Positions 44,306-56,941 of a stretch of 64,000 nucleotides of DNA are shown here, in pieces. The translations under genes were made by a program, and so were the position numbers. The stretch is from Heterohyrax brucei (taxonomy: Eukaryota > Chordata > Mammalia > Hyracoidea > Procaviidae): the NCBI GenBank assembly GCA_028571685.1, contig CM053140.1:152133701-152197700 (forward strand), read 5' to 3'. A model generated the notes under the pieces. It was not told the DNA's origin. It saw only the letters and a program-made list of their open reading frames with translations, and did not search any database. Each line of letters starts with the position of its first letter. Within the stretch, counting starts at the first letter, position 1.

Positions 44306-45465
44306 TCCAACAAATTAACTTCTAGTTTAGCTATTATATCACCAAAAGCTTTAAGTAGCTGTTTTCCAAAATAGTATAGCTAGGTTCCTGATCTTTGTTT
44401 ATTTTTGATGATTTATCTTTTTAAAGTCAAATATAGTCTGTAATAATTATAATTTAACTTTATTCATACAGTGCATATGTTCTCTTTTCCTTATTCGTAT
44501 GACAAACCTAGGGAGAGCAGTGTGACATTATGATTGCTTTCCTTTTATTTGTCTTTTATATTAATTAGGACAAATCCTAAACATAGCATATTTATTCCTA
44601 ACTTTTCCAATTAATCCCCAATTGGCAAGGAAAAATAATTTACTTCTTCATCAGTTGATTTGTTCACTAAATACATTCCAAGTGCCTATTACATGCATGG
44701 CATTAGGAATCTCAGGCGATTAAAATAATTTATATTCTAGTTGAGGGTGGGGTTTAATAATAAACACAAGAACCAATACCCAAATAAATTAGCGATATGT
44801 TTTATGAATAAGGCTAAGAATGATATGTAGTTAGTGAGGTGGAAGTTGGAATGATGCTTTTTTAATTTAATTTAACTTTGTATTGGTTTAGGTTATTAAT
44901 AGAGGTCTTAGCATTTAACAAACTGTCATGGCTTTTTGAAAAAGACCATCCTCTCAAAGAATTTTCTTTAAATTTCTCATATTAATACTTTAAATATTCG
45001 TTACTGATTTTTTCTTTTCTTTTTGATGTTGCCTACCATTCTGAAATTTTCACTGAATGTTTGGAAGAGATAATAAGTAAATTTTCTGCCAAGTATTTAA
45101 GTAAGTAGGATTAATAAGTGATCATGCGGTAGTTCTTCCACAAGTGCCTCCCAAAGAAGCTACTAAATTTCAAAAATTATGCATAAAATGAGAATTATTT
45201 GTATGAGATTTCCCTTGCTAGATTTGCATTCATAGAGTTAACAAGTAGTTATTTAATTCACTTGTTCATCCTTAGAAATCAAACTCTTCATGTAATTAAG
45301 ATTGAGACACAGCCTACATTTTACAATATTGATTCCTGTTTATCACAAGGGTTAGCCAGAGTTTCTTAATAGCTAATCGTCAGAAACTTTTACTCATGTC
45401 TTCAGAGACCTCACTACTTCAACAACAGGCCTAAGTGACCTTAGATTTTTTTCTCTCCTCGCCAG
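44306..45465. other. Unique AT-rich sequence, one possible old repeat
   Basis: 44651-44790 has 'ccaagtgcctattacatgcatggcattagg', a phrase common in old mammalian repeats ('gtgcctactatgtgccaggcact'). I cannot name the family. Otherwise nothing. Confidence 0.35.
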
Positions 45466-45590
45466 CTGTCAGCTCAGATCGCCTGAGGCTGAAGTAATAT
45501 TCCTTGCCTGCAGCAACCCCAGGCCACCTGCCCCAGCTGAACTACCCTCACTTCCTCTGTCTCCCAAATGTTCTAAACATTAAACTTCAA
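45466..45590 (+). other. Exon-like segment flanked by splice consensus
   Basis: A strong acceptor (ttttttctctcctcgccag, ending 45465) and a good donor (TTCAA|gtaagg at 45591) bound a GC-richer 125-base block. One frame is open for 38 codons from 45467 to a TAA at 45581 (contains SNPRPPAPAELPSLPLSP). A stop just before the donor would make it noncoding, a last coding exon with a 3'UTR intron, or chance. No homolog recognised. Confidence 0.2.
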
Positions 45591-46503
45591 GTAAGGTCAT
45601 TTCTCACTCTTTTTAGATTTATATTTCCCCTGCCTTTTTTCTTAATATGTGGAAGCTAATATTTGAATTTGCAGGGTTTCTTTTTCTTTGCCTCCTCATC
45701 ACTATTCCCATTTAATGAAGAATTATTTAAATGACTTCTAAAAATGGTATCCTGTGATTTTTCCAATATTCCATGTAAGAGCACAAACTCCACATTACAC
45801 AGTTAATTTTAATTTTAGCTCTACTAAAGTTCTATTGTAAGAAACTCCACTATACATTTCTGACTGAGATGACATCTTAGTTTTGGTCGTCTGACATATA
45901 AATCTTATATCTTATAGGTGACTCATAAAGTACCACCTACATTAATTTATTAAAATGTATTTAATTGCTAACAATAATCCCACATTGTCATTTCAAAATT
46001 ATAAAAATGATAGCCTCAATTAACTTATTTAGAATACCCTGTCAATATTACCAGGGGCAACGTAAGTGTTATACCACTTATATAGCAAAATGCTCACTTA
46101 CAGAGTCACTGGATGTGTGAAAAAACACATAGCTTGGAATTTATTTTTGATTCCTAAGAAAAAATAGTTAATATGAAAGTGAAAATAACAATAGATCTGT
46201 GTATACTAGATGTTATCTTCTGCATCTGCAGAAGTTCAAGCTGTCTTGCCTACAAGATTCCACAAGTTCTCAAGAACTAGAAAGAAGGAATATATTACTG
46301 TATTTTAATACACTATCTGTAAGTATGTCTAAATATTCCTACAGCATTTTTTTTCACTTATAAGGAATAAGAATGCATTTATAAGTCACTTTATTCCTTA
46401 TCCATACTATTTAGAAAAGATATCAATACAATCTATTTGTAATTATACAAATGTGAATTATCTGCATGATTAACTACCAAAATAACTCAGTCAGTTTTTT
46501 TTT
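45591..46503. other. Unique AT-rich sequence
   Basis: Nothing recognised. Confidence 0.4.
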
Positions 46504-49500
46504 ACATGGATATCCAGTTACGCTAACACTATTTGTTATAGAAGTCCCCTTTCCCCCAGTTTATGGATTTTGGACCTGTGTCAAATATCAGCTGCTCATT
46601 GGTGGATGATGTTATATTTAGATTTTCCATCCTGTTCCATTGCTCTATGGGTCTGTTTCTGTATCAGTACCATGTTGTTTTGATTACTGTGGCAGTGTAG
46701 TAGTTTCTAAAATCAGGTGGTGTGAGGCCCCCAAATTTGTTCTTCTTCAATAATGGTTTACTTATCTGTGTCTACTTCCTTTCTATATGAAGTTTGTGAT
46801 TTCCTTCTCCGTCTCATTAAAAAATGTCCTTGGAATTTGTATTGGGATTGCATTGTAGGTATAGATCTCTTTAGGTAGAAGAGACATTTTCATGATGTTA
46901 AATTTTCCTACCCATACGACAGGCAGGTTTCTTCATTTATGTAGGTCTCTTGGTTTCTTGCCATAGAGTCTTAGCGTGGATTTTTTTTACTTTTGCTTTT
47001 TGGAGCATTCTTTAGGTTTGTCTGTGTAGAGGATCATATTATCTCCAAACAGAGATACTTTGACTTTTTCCTTAATAATTTCATTTCCTTTTATTTTTTT
47101 ATTTGTGCCGAGTTCTGTGGTTAGAACCTCCTACACTATGTTGAGTAGGAGAGATAGCAGATGACATGCTTCTCTTGTTTCTGTTTTCAGGATTGTTTTG
47201 AGACTCTCTTCATTTAGGATGATGTTGGCTGTTGACTTTCACTGACGCCCCTTATTATGTTTCAGGATTATCCTTTTCCTATTTTGCTGAGTGTTTGTCA
47301 TATGAATTTGTGCTGACATAGTCATATGCCTTTTCTGTAGTATTCAATAAAATCAAGTGGTTCTTGTCTCTTATTTACATGGTTGATTACATTCACTGTT
47401 TTTCTAATGTTGAACCATCCCTGTGTCCCTGGTGTTATTACCACTTGGTTATTCCGAATTATTTCTTTGACATATTGTTGAATTCTATTGGCTAGAACTT
47501 TGTTGAGAATTTCTGCATATATGTTCACGAAAGACACTGACCTATAATTTTCCTTTTTGTGTGTTGTCTTTACCTGACTTAGATAATCAGAGTTCTGCTG
47601 GTTTCATAGAATGAATTTGGGCATCTTCCATCCCTTTCTGTTGTCTGAAATACCTTTAGCAATAGTGGTGCTAACTCTTCTCTAAAAGTCTGGTAGAATT
47701 CTCCAGTGATTCCATCAAGGTCAGGGCTTTTTTTGCTGCAAGTTTTTTTTTTTTTTTTAATTACCTTTTCAATCTCTTCTTTTGTGATGTATTTGTTTAA
47801 TTATTCTACTTCTGTTTGTGTTACTTTATGTAAGTAGTATGATTCTATAAATTTGTCCATTTCCTCTAGGTTTTTGAATTTATTAGATTACAGTTTTTCA
47901 CAGCATTCTGTTATGATTCTCTTAATGTCAGTTAGGTTTCTTATTTGAGTTATTTGCTTTCTCTCCTGTTTTTCTTTCATCAGTCTAGCCATTGGTTTTT
48001 CAATTTTGTTGATCTTTTCTAAAAAACAAGATTTGGTCTTCTTAATTCTTTCAATCAGTTTTCTATTCTCCAATTTATTTAGTTCTGCTCTAATTTTTAT
48101 TATTTGCTTTCTTCTGGTGTCTGAAAGGTCCATTTGCTGCTCTCTTGCCACTTCTTTTAGCTGTAAAATGTATTCTTTGATTTGAAGCCTTTCATCTTTT
48201 TGGATACGTACATTCATTGAAATCGACTGACCTCTGAGCACTGCTTTTGCAGTATCCCATAGATTTTGGTAGGATGTGTTTTCATTCTCATTTGACTCTA
48301 TGAATTTCTTTATTCCATCCCTGATTTATTCTACAACCCAGTAGTTTCTGAGCAAAATTTTGCTCAGTTTCTAAGGTTTTTTTATTTTTTTTATTTTTTT
48401 CATTCTTTTTTCTGCTACTGATTTCTACTTTGATGTCATTATGGTCTGAAAAGATGCTCTCTGATATTTCATTTCTTTGAATTTTGTTAAAACTTTCTTT
48501 GTGGCTTAATATGTGGTCAATTCTAGACAATATTCCAAGTGCATTGTAAAAGAAAGTATACCTAGCTGCTCTTGGGTAGAGTATTCCGTATATGCCTATG
48601 AGGTCAAGTTGGTTTACTGTCACATTTAAATCCTCTGTGTCTTCATTGAGTTTTTTTTTTTTAGATCTTCTGTTCTTCACTGAGAGTGGTGTGTTGGTGT
48701 CCTGCTATTATTGTGGAGTTATATATTACTGTTTGCAATTCAGACAGTGTTTGTGTATTTTGGAGCCCTGCTGTTGGGTATATAGATATTTAATATAATA
48801 TGTCCTCCTGGAGTATTGAACTTTTAACCATTATATAACATCTTTCCTTATAAAAATGTGTAGATTTTACTTAAAAGTCTTTTTTATCAGAGATTAACAT
48901 TGCCACTCTTGTTCATTTTTTAATGTGGTTAGCCTGATGCATTTTTTCATCCTTTGAGTTATGGTTTCTTAGTGCATTTGAGTCTATGGTGCGTCTCCTG
49001 TAGGCAGCATAAAGATGGGTCGTGTGTTTCTATCCAATTTGCCACTCTCTCCCTATTGATGCATTTATTCCATTTACATTCACTGTGATTATTGATAGGT
49101 ATATGTTTAGTGCTGTCATTTCAATGTCTTTGTATGTTGTAGACAATCCCTTTGTTCCATTTAATTTTCTGTGAAAAGTCTTTTTTCTTCATGTGTTTTC
49201 ATTTCTTTCAATTTTGGAGGTTTTGTGTTGCTGAAATTTAATGTTTTTCTTGTTTTTATTTTGATACATAGTATTGGTAATTTCCTTCATGGTTACTTTA
49301 ATATTTACCCTAATTTTTCTAATTTTAAACCAGTCTTTAATTTCTGTATATTACTTTGACTCCCTCTTCATATAAAAGATATATGATTAAATTTTGTTTT
49401 AGGTTCTTCTTTTGTATTATAGTGTTTACATAATGACATCTCTGTTTCTCTATTTTCACTGTTTTGCCTATGATTTGTATTGGTGATTCCCCTACTTGTG

Positions 49501-51391
49501 TCAATATCCAGTTACCCTGTTCTGTGTTCTGGTCTTGAGTTATGACCTGGTGTTACTGGTTTTCTAACCAAAGGACTACCTTTAGTATTTCTTGCAGTTT
49601 TGGTTTGGTTTTTGCAAATTCCCTAAATATCTGTGTATCTGGAAATGTCCTAATTTTACCATTACATTTGAGAAAAAAATATTGCTGTATATAAAATTCT
49701 TCCTGTCAATTATTTTCCTTCAGAACTCTGTTTATGTCTTCCCATTGCCTCCTTGCCTACAAGGTTTCTGCTGAGTAGTCTGAGTTTAGTCTTACAGATT
49801 TTCCTTTGTAGATTTGTTGTTGTTGTTGTTTGTCTCCAGCCGTATTTAGAAGTGTCTCCTTGCCTTTAGTTTTGGCAAGTTTGATTATAATGTACCTTTA
49901 TGTATTTCTTTTTGGATCTACCTTGTGGGGAATTTGGTGAGCACCTTGAATAGACATCTTTTCACCATTAATGGTAGCAGGAAACTTTTCTGTCGGCAAA
50001 TCTTTGACAACTTTACCTGCATTTTTTGTTATCTTTCCCTTTTCTGGTAACCCAGTTCCTCATACATTATTCTTCTTCATAGAGACCCACACAGTTCTTA
50101 GTGTTTCTTAAATTTTCTTAAGTTCTTTTAACTGAATTTTCCTCCAGTGTTGATGTCATGTGCTTTATTTTAAATCTTAGTAATTCAGGCTTCCATTGCC
50201 TCAATTCTTCTCCTTTAACTTTCTGTTGAGTTGTCTACTTTTGTAATTTTATTATTAATTTTATAAATTTCTTATTCTTTCCATTCAGTGCTTTCTTGGT
50301 ACTTGTTCAGTTTGTCATTATGCTCACTGCCTTTGGCCTCATCGTCTTCCTCATCTCTTGAAGAGTTATAAATACTAATCTTTTGTATTCTACCTCTGAT
50401 AATTCCAGGAAATTCTCTTCCTCTGGAAAATTTTACTCTTTATTCTGGGAGCTTTCTGAAAAGATCATGGTCTGCCACTTTAAGTCCCTTGATATGGAAA
50501 GCTGTTTCTGAGTAGTAAGCAAATTGTAGTTATTTACATTATTTGCCTAATGTGTTCTAGCTTCCTGTTTCAAAATGTACAATTTACTTTTCTTATATGG
50601 ATTCAGTTCAAATGTCCCAGTGGTCAGTTTCCATGTGCATGTGTGTGGTGCAGGCTCTTGCCTAGTGTCCAAGAGGTGCAGGGGTGATTGGCATAGGCAG
50701 AAGTGTCTGGCTGCAGGCTCTGAGAAGGCCAGGAGTTAACAGCTGTCTCAGAGTGTCTGTGAGGTTTGCATATCTGAATCTAGGAAAAGGAGCAATTTTT
50801 GCTTTGATTTTATGGCTTAGGAGAATCAACAGATTTTTTTTTTTTGTTTTGTTTTACCTCCCTTCCCCAAGTTTGCCAAACTGTTTCCCACTTTAAAAGT
50901 CTCAAAGAATGCCTCAGGGTAGGCTTAAGGAGTCTTACTTCTGGCTCAGTTAATGGTGTCAGACTGTGGCACTGTGCACAGTTCAAAGAAGGGAGGGGAG
51001 AGCATCTAAAGACGGGAGACAGGCCCATGTTAAAGGAAAGACTGAGATCCCCTGTGTGAGAGTTTACATACAATAACTTAGCTTTCAGCAATCTACTGCT
51101 GTCCCTCACTGGCTCTGGAGGCACAGGTGGACTCCCCAGACAAGCATCTCCATGCTGTACCCACCACACAGCGGCCATAACTGCTTCCTGGCAAGTCAGG
51201 TCTTGGAATCCTCTGTACTTCTGGTGCTATTCTCCTTTCTCCATTGCTCAGTCCAATTTCGTCACTTTCCTTTTGATGTTCTGGGCTCCTAGGATGTCAT
51301 TTGTATTGTTTCAATTTGTTCTTTTGAGTCTTTGTTGTTAGGGGGACCATAGAAGTGTCCATCTGCTCTGCCATCTTGGCATCACCTCTGG
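46504..51391 (-). mobile_element. L1 LINE with intact 5' boundary but missing 3' end
   Basis: The 5' end at 51391 carries the L1 start ('gatgccaagatggcagagcagatgg' on the minus strand). The 5'UTR runs to about 50450, ORF1 to about 49200 (coiled-coil-like A-rich region), and ORF2 starts near 49115 and runs left to 46504 in the RT/thumb region. The ORF2 C-terminus, 3'UTR and poly(A) are absent. Frames of 60-130 codons survive. Similar in age to the host L1 at 14447. Confidence 0.9.
48288..49115 (-). pseudogene. L1 ORF2 endonuclease remnant
   Basis: The minus frame 48288-48680 contains DTEDLNVTVNQLDLIGIYG, SRIDHILSHKES and SDHNDIKVEI, the L1 endonuclease C-terminal half with the catalytic SDH. 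An A-rich expansion (sense) at about 48375-48410 encodes a K/N-rich run not normal for the domain. The frame 47888-48241 is the following linker. Confidence 0.8.
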
Positions 51392-52414
51392 GTTTAGCAT
51401 ATTTGAGCTTAGTTTAACAGCTGAACTAACAGCAGAGTAATGAGACAGACTGCAAATAACATCTATGGATTCAACCCCTAAATTTTCTTTGATAATCTAA
51501 AGCAGATTCAGATAATAATCAGATGGCCATCTACACAATACTACTGGAGTTATTTGAAATAGCAACATTACATTAACAGTTGAAACAATCTATTCATAAA
51601 TAAAAGTGTATCATGTTGTATTCTTTCCTAAAAGACACAGTGACCACTTCAAAATCATCCTGAGAGATCTCAATATTGCACCAACATGAGATCCTCAGAT
51701 ACTAGGATTCATTAGTCTTAGGCATTAACATTATTTGTAGCAGTTCTACAGAAATTTCCCTTCACTCCTTCAGTAAAAGAACTCCCTCAAAATTAGCAGA
51801 AAATATAGTTAGGAATAGAAAACATATGAAATTTTTGTATTGGGATGATTATTGATTATGAGAAAGTAAATAGAAGGAGAAATTTGTATAAAAAATAGTA
51901 CCAGTTAAGCTGAGGAAGGTGAGCAAGAAAATAAAAGTTGCTAATTAAAATAAGTTTGCGTATTAAGGTATGTCAACAAATTCAACACTTTCAAATGTGA
52001 GAAATGTATAGCAAGTTAATATTTAGTATAATATAGAATTAACTACAAATTTTGATTCTTAGTTGAAATAGTAAGGAGATGAAATTTAGTGTTACTTAGA
52101 TAGAAAGAGATCGAAGGTAATCAGAATTGTGGTAATTGCATATGCAAGTATATGCAAGCATCAAAATTGCCATTTGTTAGATTTTCCAGGGTGTCATTAA
52201 AATAGTATATTCCCATCTTAACTTGTCATGTTTTATTTGCTTTCACTAGTATGATAGTTTACTGAGTTACTTCAAAGTTTGTCCTATTGATTACCTAGGT
52301 TTTCTGGAAATTTTAAGTAGAACAGAAGAAAGATTACAGGATTTCCAAATGGAAGATTTGAGTTCAAATCAAAATGCTGTTACTTATTAAATATGTGACC
52401 TCAAGCAAGTCAGA
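51392..52414. other. Unique AT-rich sequence
   Basis: No feature supported. Confidence 0.4.
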
Positions 52415-52803
52415 TGTCATAAACTACCACATGCCATGCAGTAGATTACCTGTAAGAACAAAATTTGATGTCTCTGTATTCTGACTACTGAGTCTGGAAT
52501 CAAGGTATTGGACATGTTGATTCCTTCTGCAACTTCGGGCAAGAATCTTTTCCATGCTTCTCTTTCAGTTTCCTGCAGCATCACATGGTATCTTTTCTCT
52601 GTCTTTTTGCATCTGATTCTTCTGTTTTATAAGGACTCCAGTCACATAGCATTAAGACCTACCCTACTCCAATCTGATCTTATATAACCCTAATCAATAG
52701 CATCATCAAAGATCCCTATTTCCAAATATGATCATTCTCACAGGTACAGGGGTTAGGACTTCAACATCTCCTTTTGAGAAGACACAATTCAATAGACACC
52801 AGT
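52415..52803 (-). mobile_element. MaLR LTR, MLT1-like, fragment
   Basis: 'cacatggtatcttttctctgtc', 'tataaggactccagtcacatagcattaagacctaccctac' and 'tccaaatatgatcattctcacaggtacaggggttaggacttcaaca' are the reverse complement of MLT1 LTR blocks. Related to 10681-11105. The start near 52415 is poorly preserved. Confidence 0.7.
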
Positions 52804-52837
52804 CTGCATTGTATCACTCACAAATCTTTTAATAGCA

Positions 52838-52998
52838 ATAATCCATTGCTGTTGAGTTGATTCTGACCATTATCAACCCTTTGGGCCAGAGTAGAACTTC
52901 TCCAGAGAGTTTTCAAGGAGCATCTGGTGGATTTGAACTGCCAACCTTTCTTGTTTGGCAGACATAGCACTTAATTGCTATACTACCAGGGTTTCCTT
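52838..52998 (-). mobile_element. AfroSINE (short form)
   Basis: 'atccattgctgttgagttgattctgacc' (tail), 'gtttt.caaggagcatctggtggatttgaactgccaacc' and head 'gcacttaattgctatactaccagggtttcc'. It sits next to the MLT1 fragment. Confidence 0.9.
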
Positions 52999-53094
52999 AA
53001 TAGTAATAGGATAAGAAAAAGTGTCTTAGAGTAAAAGTATAAGATCTTAAAAAAAGGCTTGTTTTCATTATATATGCACTATCTAATCACAAAA

Positions 53095-53292
53095 TATGGA
53101 GCCTTGGTGACACAGTGGTTAAGCACTCAGTGCTAACCCAAGAACTGAGTTCAAACTCACCAGATACTCCTCAGAAGGAAAGAATCAGTGATCTGCTCCT
53201 ATAAAGATTTCAGCCTAGGAAACTATGGAGCAATCCCTATAGTATCATTAAGAGTCAGAATTGCCTCAAAGACATGCAACAATGACAAAGTG
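53095..53292 (+). mobile_element. AfroSINE (long form)
   Basis: 'atggagccttggtgacacagtggttaagcactc' (head), 'gagttcaaactcacc' (B-box), 'tgatctgctcctataaagatttcagcctaggaaac' (long-form insert), ending near 'gacatgcaacaatgac'. Confidence 0.9.
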
Positions 53293-53462
53293 AAATGTGG
53301 TAAGTATGAGGAAAAACAGGTCTATGAGTCTGTATTATCTTTACTATTTAGATATAGCAAATCCAAATCACATTTTGTAAAACACAATATTTTGTAGGAC
53401 ACACTTACTGTTTTGTAGAAACAACAACAAAAAAGCTGATTTAAAAATCTTGTCCACATATC

Positions 53463-53623
53463 GTTGTCATTGTTAGGTTCCACTGCATCAGTTTCAACCT
53501 ATCAAGACCCTATATGATGGAGTAGAACTGCCCCATAGTTTCCAAGGAATAGCTGGTTAATTTGAACTGTTGAACTTATGGTTAGCAGCCAAGTTCTTAA
53601 GAACTATGCCACCAAGGCTCCTA
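53463..53623 (-). mobile_element. AfroSINE (short form)
   Basis: 'ttgtcattgttaggttccactgcatcagtttcaacc' is the RTE-like tail, then 'gtagaactgccccatag', 'aatttgaactgttgaac' (B-box) and 'gaactatgccaccaaggctcc' (head). Confidence 0.9.
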
Positions 53624-54026
53624 TCCACATAGTAGCACTCTATATTTCAGGCAGAAAACTGTTTCAATCCTTGAGTTTATAGGATTAAAAAGGAAAAAAG
53701 AGAAACTGTAGTCATTAGACTACATTTTATCCCAAAGAATACTGACACACACAGAGGGCTTATATTTTCATACTGATTCTGAATAACTTGTTTGTGAAAT
53801 ATTTGAATGGAACTTTTCCAAGCTTCACCAGGCTTCCATGATATTATTGAAAACTCAGTGAGAAAAAAAGGAAAATAATTTCCATTTAGTGGTTTAAAAT
53901 TTGATCAAATGATTTTCAAACTTGTATAGACCATAAGTAAATTCTAGTGTTTTTCATTCTAATTATCCATGTGAATCTTAATTATAATAAAAGAATATAT
54001 TAGAGATTTATTTACTGCTTAACTTA
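53624..54026. other. Unique sequence
   Basis: Nothing recognised. Confidence 0.4.
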
Positions 54027-54202
54027 TATGAGAGCACTGGTGGCACAATAGTTCTAAGCTTAGCTGCTAACCAAGAGCAGAAGTTGGAATCCAACAGCTA
54101 CTCCTTGGAAACCCTGTAAGACAGTTCTACTCTGTCCTATATGGCTTCTATGAGTCAGAACTGACTGCATAGCAATGGGTTTGATTTTGATTGCATAACC
54201 TA
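54027..54202 (+). mobile_element. AfroSINE (short form)
   Basis: 'gagagcactggtggcacaatagttctaagcttagctgctaacc' (head), 'gttggaatccaac' (B-box), 'ctccttggaaaccctgtaagacagttctactctgtcc', tail 'ctgactgcatagcaatgggtttg'. Confidence 0.92.
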
Positions 54203-54664
54203 CATCAAATTTACATGGGTTAGAAAAAAGTACTGTTTGTTTAGCTCATCAGAAATTAGATATAGCCTTTACTGATTCATTTACTTTATCACTTTTTTTA
54301 GTTCAGAGTAACTTTAGATTTACAGAAAAATTATTAAGAGTTCACAAAGTTTGCATACACCATACATCAAGTTTCTCCTGTTACTAACATGTTTGTTGAA
54401 ATTAATGAGTCAATGTTGATACATTACTTTGAACTAAACTCCATACTTTATTCATATTTTCTGATTTTTTTAGCCCATTATCCTACTCCAAGATAGCATA
54501 TAACATGTAGTCATCGTGTCTCTTTGGCTTTATTGGCTGTAACAGTTTCTCAGACTTTCCTTTTTTGTAGATGACCTTGGTAGTTTGAAGATTAGTGGTA
54601 AAGTATTTTGTAGGATGTGTCTCTATGGAAATTTATCTTGTGTTTTCTCATAATTAAACTGTTT

Positions 54665-54878
54665 TAGAAGCCATGTCTATGTGGCACAAGTAGTTAAGTG
54701 CTTGGCTACTAATCAAAATCCACATTATATCAACGGGGAGGTGCCTCAGAACAAAGACCTTGTGGTCTATTTCTGAAATATCAGTTACTAGAAATTCTAT
54801 ACAGCACAATTCCACCCTAACATTCACAGAATCTCTGTAAGTCAAAATTAACTTGACTACATAGTGCCCAATACACAC
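54665..54878 (+). mobile_element. AfroSINE (long form) in old L1 3'UTR
   Basis: 'gaagccatgtctatgtggcacaagtagttaagtgcttgg' (head), 'gaccttgtggtctatttctgaaatatcag' (long-form insert), tail 'gtaagtcaaaattaacttgactac'. The old L1 continues on both sides. The minus frame 54654-54878 is antisense SINE. Confidence 0.85.
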
Positions 54879-55285
54879 TTTATGTACTTCCTGTCCCAGT
54901 TCTATAATCAGTCCTTTCTCCCTGGAGCCCTCTTTCCTTTTATTATAGAAAACAGGACCTGGACTCTTGGTGCACTGGTTGTTAATGGATTGTCTTTTCT
55001 CTCAGGTGCCCTGAGCAGAAAAAGAGAAGGTATTTGAGTATACTAAAATGTAGATATAAGCACACTAATAATATTTCTATATCTAGACATCTGTACCTGT
55101 AGTAAAGCATGAGGTTGTAACAGTGTCTACAATTTTAATCCATTACAATGTAGATCATCCTAGACACAACTGTCTGCCTTGGTTATCTATAACCTACGAC
55201 TACAACAATGAGAAACCTTGTTCCCACCATCTGCCATCCATTTGCTGAATTGCCATTCTAGTAAACATGTGTAAAAAGACCAAGA

Positions 55286-55446
55286 AAACAAACCCATAGC
55301 CGGTGGAGTCAGTTCTGACACTTAACAACCCTACAGGACAGAGTAGAATTTCTTCTACAGGGTTGACAAAGAGTGGCTGGTAGATTCAAGCTGCCGGCCT
55401 TTTAGTTATCAGCCAAGCTCTTAACCATTGTACTACCAGGGCTACA
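55286..55446 (-). mobile_element. AfroSINE (short form) in old L1 3'UTR
   Basis: 'aacaaacccatagccggtggagtcagttctgac' (tail), 'gattcaagctgccggccttttagttatcagcc' (B-box), 'cttaaccattgtactaccagggct' (head). Confidence 0.92.
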
Positions 55447-55904
55447 AAAGTATGTATGCAGTCATTTCACAATTGTTAATCTATACCCAATGAGAAACAG
55501 CTTTGCCCACTAAAGCACTTGTGTACAGTTTCTATGCCGTCAGCCTTGCCTAGTCTACTCATTTACATTTAATAAAATCAGCAAACATTTTTTCTGCTCT
55601 CTTCAGTGATGTTATTTCATGCATATCTAGTTAATTACTATGCCAAATTCTGCATTTTATCTTGGAATCCCTTAAACTAGCTTTATTTTTAAATTTGCAT
55701 GCATTAAGGTCCTCTCTTTGTGTTGAAAAGTTCTTTGTTTTGACAAAAAGATGGTGTCGTACATACATAACACAAATATTGTAGAAAATAATTTTATCAT
55801 CTTAAAAATCCCCTGTGCTTTATTTATTAAGCCCCAAAGCTAAACTCCTGGAAACAATATTTTTTTTTCCATATTCCAGAATGGATTAAGAATGGAATAA
55901 TATT

Positions 55905-56863
55905 ATTCTTGTTTCTAATGTGTGCTATCACCGATTTCACCCAACGAAATTTCTACCATCTAATCTAAACCCTCCCCCCTCTCTCTTCCACCTTCCTCTC
56001 CTTTGGAGCTGTAAAAGAGTCTTATTCTATACATAAGTCTGTTTTTGAGAACTTGAATACTCCTTCCATCTTAACCCAATATTGGAAGGACAGAGTAGCT
56101 GGGGCAGGGGGCAGCAGATCATGCTCTTAGGTGAAATCGAGGCCAACTGGTACAGCTAGCATTTTACTAAGAGGGCTCTCTGTACCCCACATTGGTGAGT
56201 GGTTTCTGGGGTCTTAAAAGCTGCCAAGCTGCCATCCGAGGGCACAGCAAATGGTCCCAACTCAGCAGGAATGGATGCTTACCGAGGACCAAAATGACAT
56301 GGGGTAAAGACAACCGAGAACATAGTGAGACCCACATGAGTGCATACCACATAGACTTAGGACCGGAAGAACCAGATGGTGCCCGACCACCACCAGTGAC
56401 AGCCACGATGGAGCTCACAAAGTTGAGTCTCACTGGTAATACAAGAATAAAAAGGGGTGCACCCTGAGATCTCCAATAAAAGACTGCAATCGATGCTCCA
56501 GCAGCTTCGGGGTTCCCCTGGAAGCATGGCCCCTGGCCCTGATGCTGCCCTTGCCCATAAATCATAACGAAGGTCCACTCTTCGGACATGAATGAAGTGG
56601 ACTTGGCGATGCAGAGTGACTATATATTGGATGCACTTTATGGCTCTACGCATCTATAGGATATCATCCTGCTGACCTCTGGCTGGAGGAAGGAAAGAGG
56701 GTGGAGAGGAGGGGAAAGGAGGCTGTCGGGAGGATGAGACATGTATGGAGCAGAGAGGGATAGTGTGCTGTCACCGGGCAGGGAGAGCAGTGGAAGCTGC
56801 ATATAGGTGGGCACATAAATTTATATGGGAATGTACATTTTCACTCAGTCATAATAATAATAA
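55905..56863 (+). mobile_element. Twin-primed (5'-inverted) L1 insertion
   Basis: The right part, 56053-56863, is L1 3'UTR in plus orientation. The left part, 55905-56050, is the immediately upstream 3'UTR segment in minus orientation (compare 59560-59735). About 25 bases are lost between them. Flanks aagaatggaataat (55888-55901) and aagaatggaataat (56864-56877) are an exact 14 bp target duplication. The open frames 56167-56589 and 56192-56467 are 3'UTR, not genes. Confidence 0.92.
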
Positions 56864-56941
56864 AAGAATGGAATAATAATATTATTATTTTCACATCATG
56901 TTCTTGTTCTTGGCAATATTTATGTAAAAGTTCTTCCAATA

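Noticed and set aside
56167..56653. Overlapping 91-140 codon frames on both strands
   Set aside because: They lie in L1 3'UTR and recur in the other 3'UTR copies with different frames; no protein family is recognisable.
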